Below, one piece after another: positions 62,560 to 64,000 of a stretch of 64,000 nt of DNA. Location: assembly GCA_029582265.1 (NCBI GenBank), contig CM055819.1, forward strand, positions 43,099,048 through 43,163,047, written 5' to 3'. The notes under the pieces were generated by a model. It saw only the letters and a program-made list of their open reading frames with translations, made no database searches and was not told the origin of the DNA. How positions within the stretch are numbered: the stretch's first letter is position 1; every line of letters starts with the position of its first letter. The translations under genes and the position numbers were made by a program. This DNA comes from Zoroaster sp. YZ-2022 (taxonomy: Eukaryota; Echinodermata; Asteroidea; Forcipulatida; Zoroasteridae).

Positions 62560-63580
62560 TAGTGATTTCAGTTGATCAATAGTCTATAATGACTTGAAAA
62601 TTAATACACAAAATTAGTATTTGGTAATGTACGTTTATTTCAACCCTCTAGTTTTCAAGAAAAAACATATCAATACCTATGAATGTTTATGCACTCACGT
62701 GCGACGAAAAAACGATACAGGTTTTTATTGTTTTTATGTTTTACAAAACAATATTTGTTTCTCTAAGAAAAAACTCTCAGTGTGACTGTAAAGTGTATTA
62801 CGATGTGAAAATGTCAGTATAAGTAGTCTTGGTTCAAGACGATGTATTTTCAAAAACGATCATTCGCCACAAGAGAGCGCTATCTCCGGACCAACCGCCA
62901 TCACAATTACAAACGAACTCCAATTACCGTTTCGTCTGGACAATTTAAATAAATATGTATTTCTTTGTTTTATTAGCAATTTACAAGCACCCATACAACT
63001 CTTGATTATTGCAATGTCTAACAATTTATGTACAAAATGGCATCTTTTCTTTAGCTTGTAATTCTATAATATGGATTCAGCTACGGACATTTTGCCAAAT
63101 AAGTGTACAACCTTGAAAATGTAAAAATGCAATGTAGAATTTGTTTTCAATTTTTATAAATGATTTTTAATGATTTGCAGTATAAGTGAAAACAATATCA
63201 TAATAAGATGCTTCATTAAAGTGTCACTATCATTGCCAATTTTTCATTATAAACGTGAGTTGAAAGTGAAGTATTATAAATAAAGATCATTCTCCTCAGT
63301 ATATAAACATGCAGTCCATCAATTAAATGTATTTTTGTACAAGACTTAGTACCAAGACATACATAAATACCAATGTTGGCTTCATCTAAATCTAGAATTT
63401 AAAGGTTTTCCAAAATGAAGGTTTTCCATAAACAAAATGAAGAAGGCAAGCAATTATAAGATTGGATCAAATGGATGTAAATTACATGTAATTTTGTTGG
63501 AATTGTCAATTTAGCTAATTACAACTGGTGGCCTTACTTTTGGGAATTATTTACTTTTTGAAAACTGTTCTGCTGAGCGC
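62560..63580. other. No recognised gene
   Basis: AT-rich, only short frames without recognisable domains. Confidence 0.4.
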
Positions 63581-63584
63581 AGGG

Positions 63585-63760
63585 GCAAATAAGGGGGAAA
63601 GCACGGATGCAAGCCAGGGGCGTAAATATAGAGAGTGCAGGCAGTGCGGCTGCACTGGGGCCCGTGGGGTGGTAGGGCCCGTAGAGAGAGCAGGCCATTC
63701 GACATTGTGTTGCAGAGAACGGGCCCCTGCACGAATCGCCACCTTGGAAGTACGTCTGTG
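63585..63760. repeat. GC-rich dispersed-repeat-like segment
   Basis: ggggcgtaaatatagagag, gtgcaggcagtgcggctgc and ggggcccgtgggg stand out from the AT-rich surroundings and look like an old dispersed repeat. Family not identified. Confidence 0.35.
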
Positions 63761-63889
63761 TTCAAAGAAGAACTGACTTAAAATTTAAGAGATGCCATTT
63801 GCTATATATGTCCTCGAAAAGGCAAACCCATGTCAGTCATGGTTCGACTGTAAAATCCAACACATTGTTGGTAAAATATATTGGCTTTG

Positions 63890-63890
<1 letters not shown>

Positions 63891-63921
<31 letters not shown>
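63891..63921. repeat. (TG)n microsatellite
   Basis: About 15 uninterrupted TG units, followed by tatggggacagagaacaaaagaggg, a phrase related to text beside the (GT)n at 57.5 kb. Confidence 0.93.
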
Positions 63922-63922
<1 letters not shown>

Positions 63923-64000
63923 CAAGCACTGGCCGCGTTATGGGGACAGAGAACAAAAGAGGGATCCGGAATTACTTAGCTGTGGGGACATTTTCATTGT

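Overview
The window looks like nuclear DNA of a marine invertebrate, most likely a deuterostome and perhaps an echinoderm. It is intron-rich and AT-rich, and is full of satellites, microsatellites, MITEs, tRNA-headed SINEs and non-LTR retrotransposons. The one clear host gene is an exon-shuffled secreted protein joining HYR (hyalin repeat) and F5/8C (discoidin) domains, a combination typical of echinoderms and relatives. The species assignment is inference. Nothing suggests prokaryotic DNA.

Host gene (minus strand, about 52.4 kb leftwards to at least 18.8 kb). I could assemble nine exons whose splice phases agree: signal-peptide start (52,324-52,369), an unassigned Cys-containing exon (51,688-51,927), HYR (37,524-37,736), one complete F5/8C domain in three exons (36,242-36,346; 33,972-34,165; 23,334-23,463), two more HYR exons (22,141-22,353; 20,595-20,789) and the first exon of a second F5/8C domain (18,784-18,897). 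The gene runs off to the left or decays there. The 10.5-kb intron inside the first F5/8C domain is packed with retroelements, and the intron between the last two HYR exons holds six tandem tRNA-Lys(CTT) copies on the same strand. Two paralogous blocks (about 18.65-20.9 and 35.84-37.85 kb) record a duplication of HYR + degenerate HYR + F5/8C first exon.

1-17.2 kb: flanking short repeats, then a higher-order satellite from 1,101 to 17,206. Two related modules alternate (A about 1.49 kb, B about 2.3 kb) as B-A-B-A-B-A-B, closed by an A/B hybrid. Each module's 5' half is itself an old tandem pair of about 440-bp subrepeats. Module sequences carry many palindromic TGACGTCA sites and ACCGGAAGT sites.

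24.6-35 kb: a SINE, a LINE (LINE-a) split by a nested block containing LINE-b (plus) and LINE-c (minus), a Tc1/mariner-like MITE, and a second SINE with a long (AAT)n tail. 38-51 kb: AT-rich DNA with LINE-d bracketed by (CAT)n microsatellites and scattered repeat copies, forming the 14-kb second intron. 52.4-64 kb: upstream of the gene, with a 3.3-kb imperfect palindrome carrying a 475-bp MITE, several hairpin elements, a 16-bp minisatellite, a 100-bp tandem repeat derived from HYR-intron sequence, and a second TA-flanked MITE. No other convincing protein-coding gene was found there.
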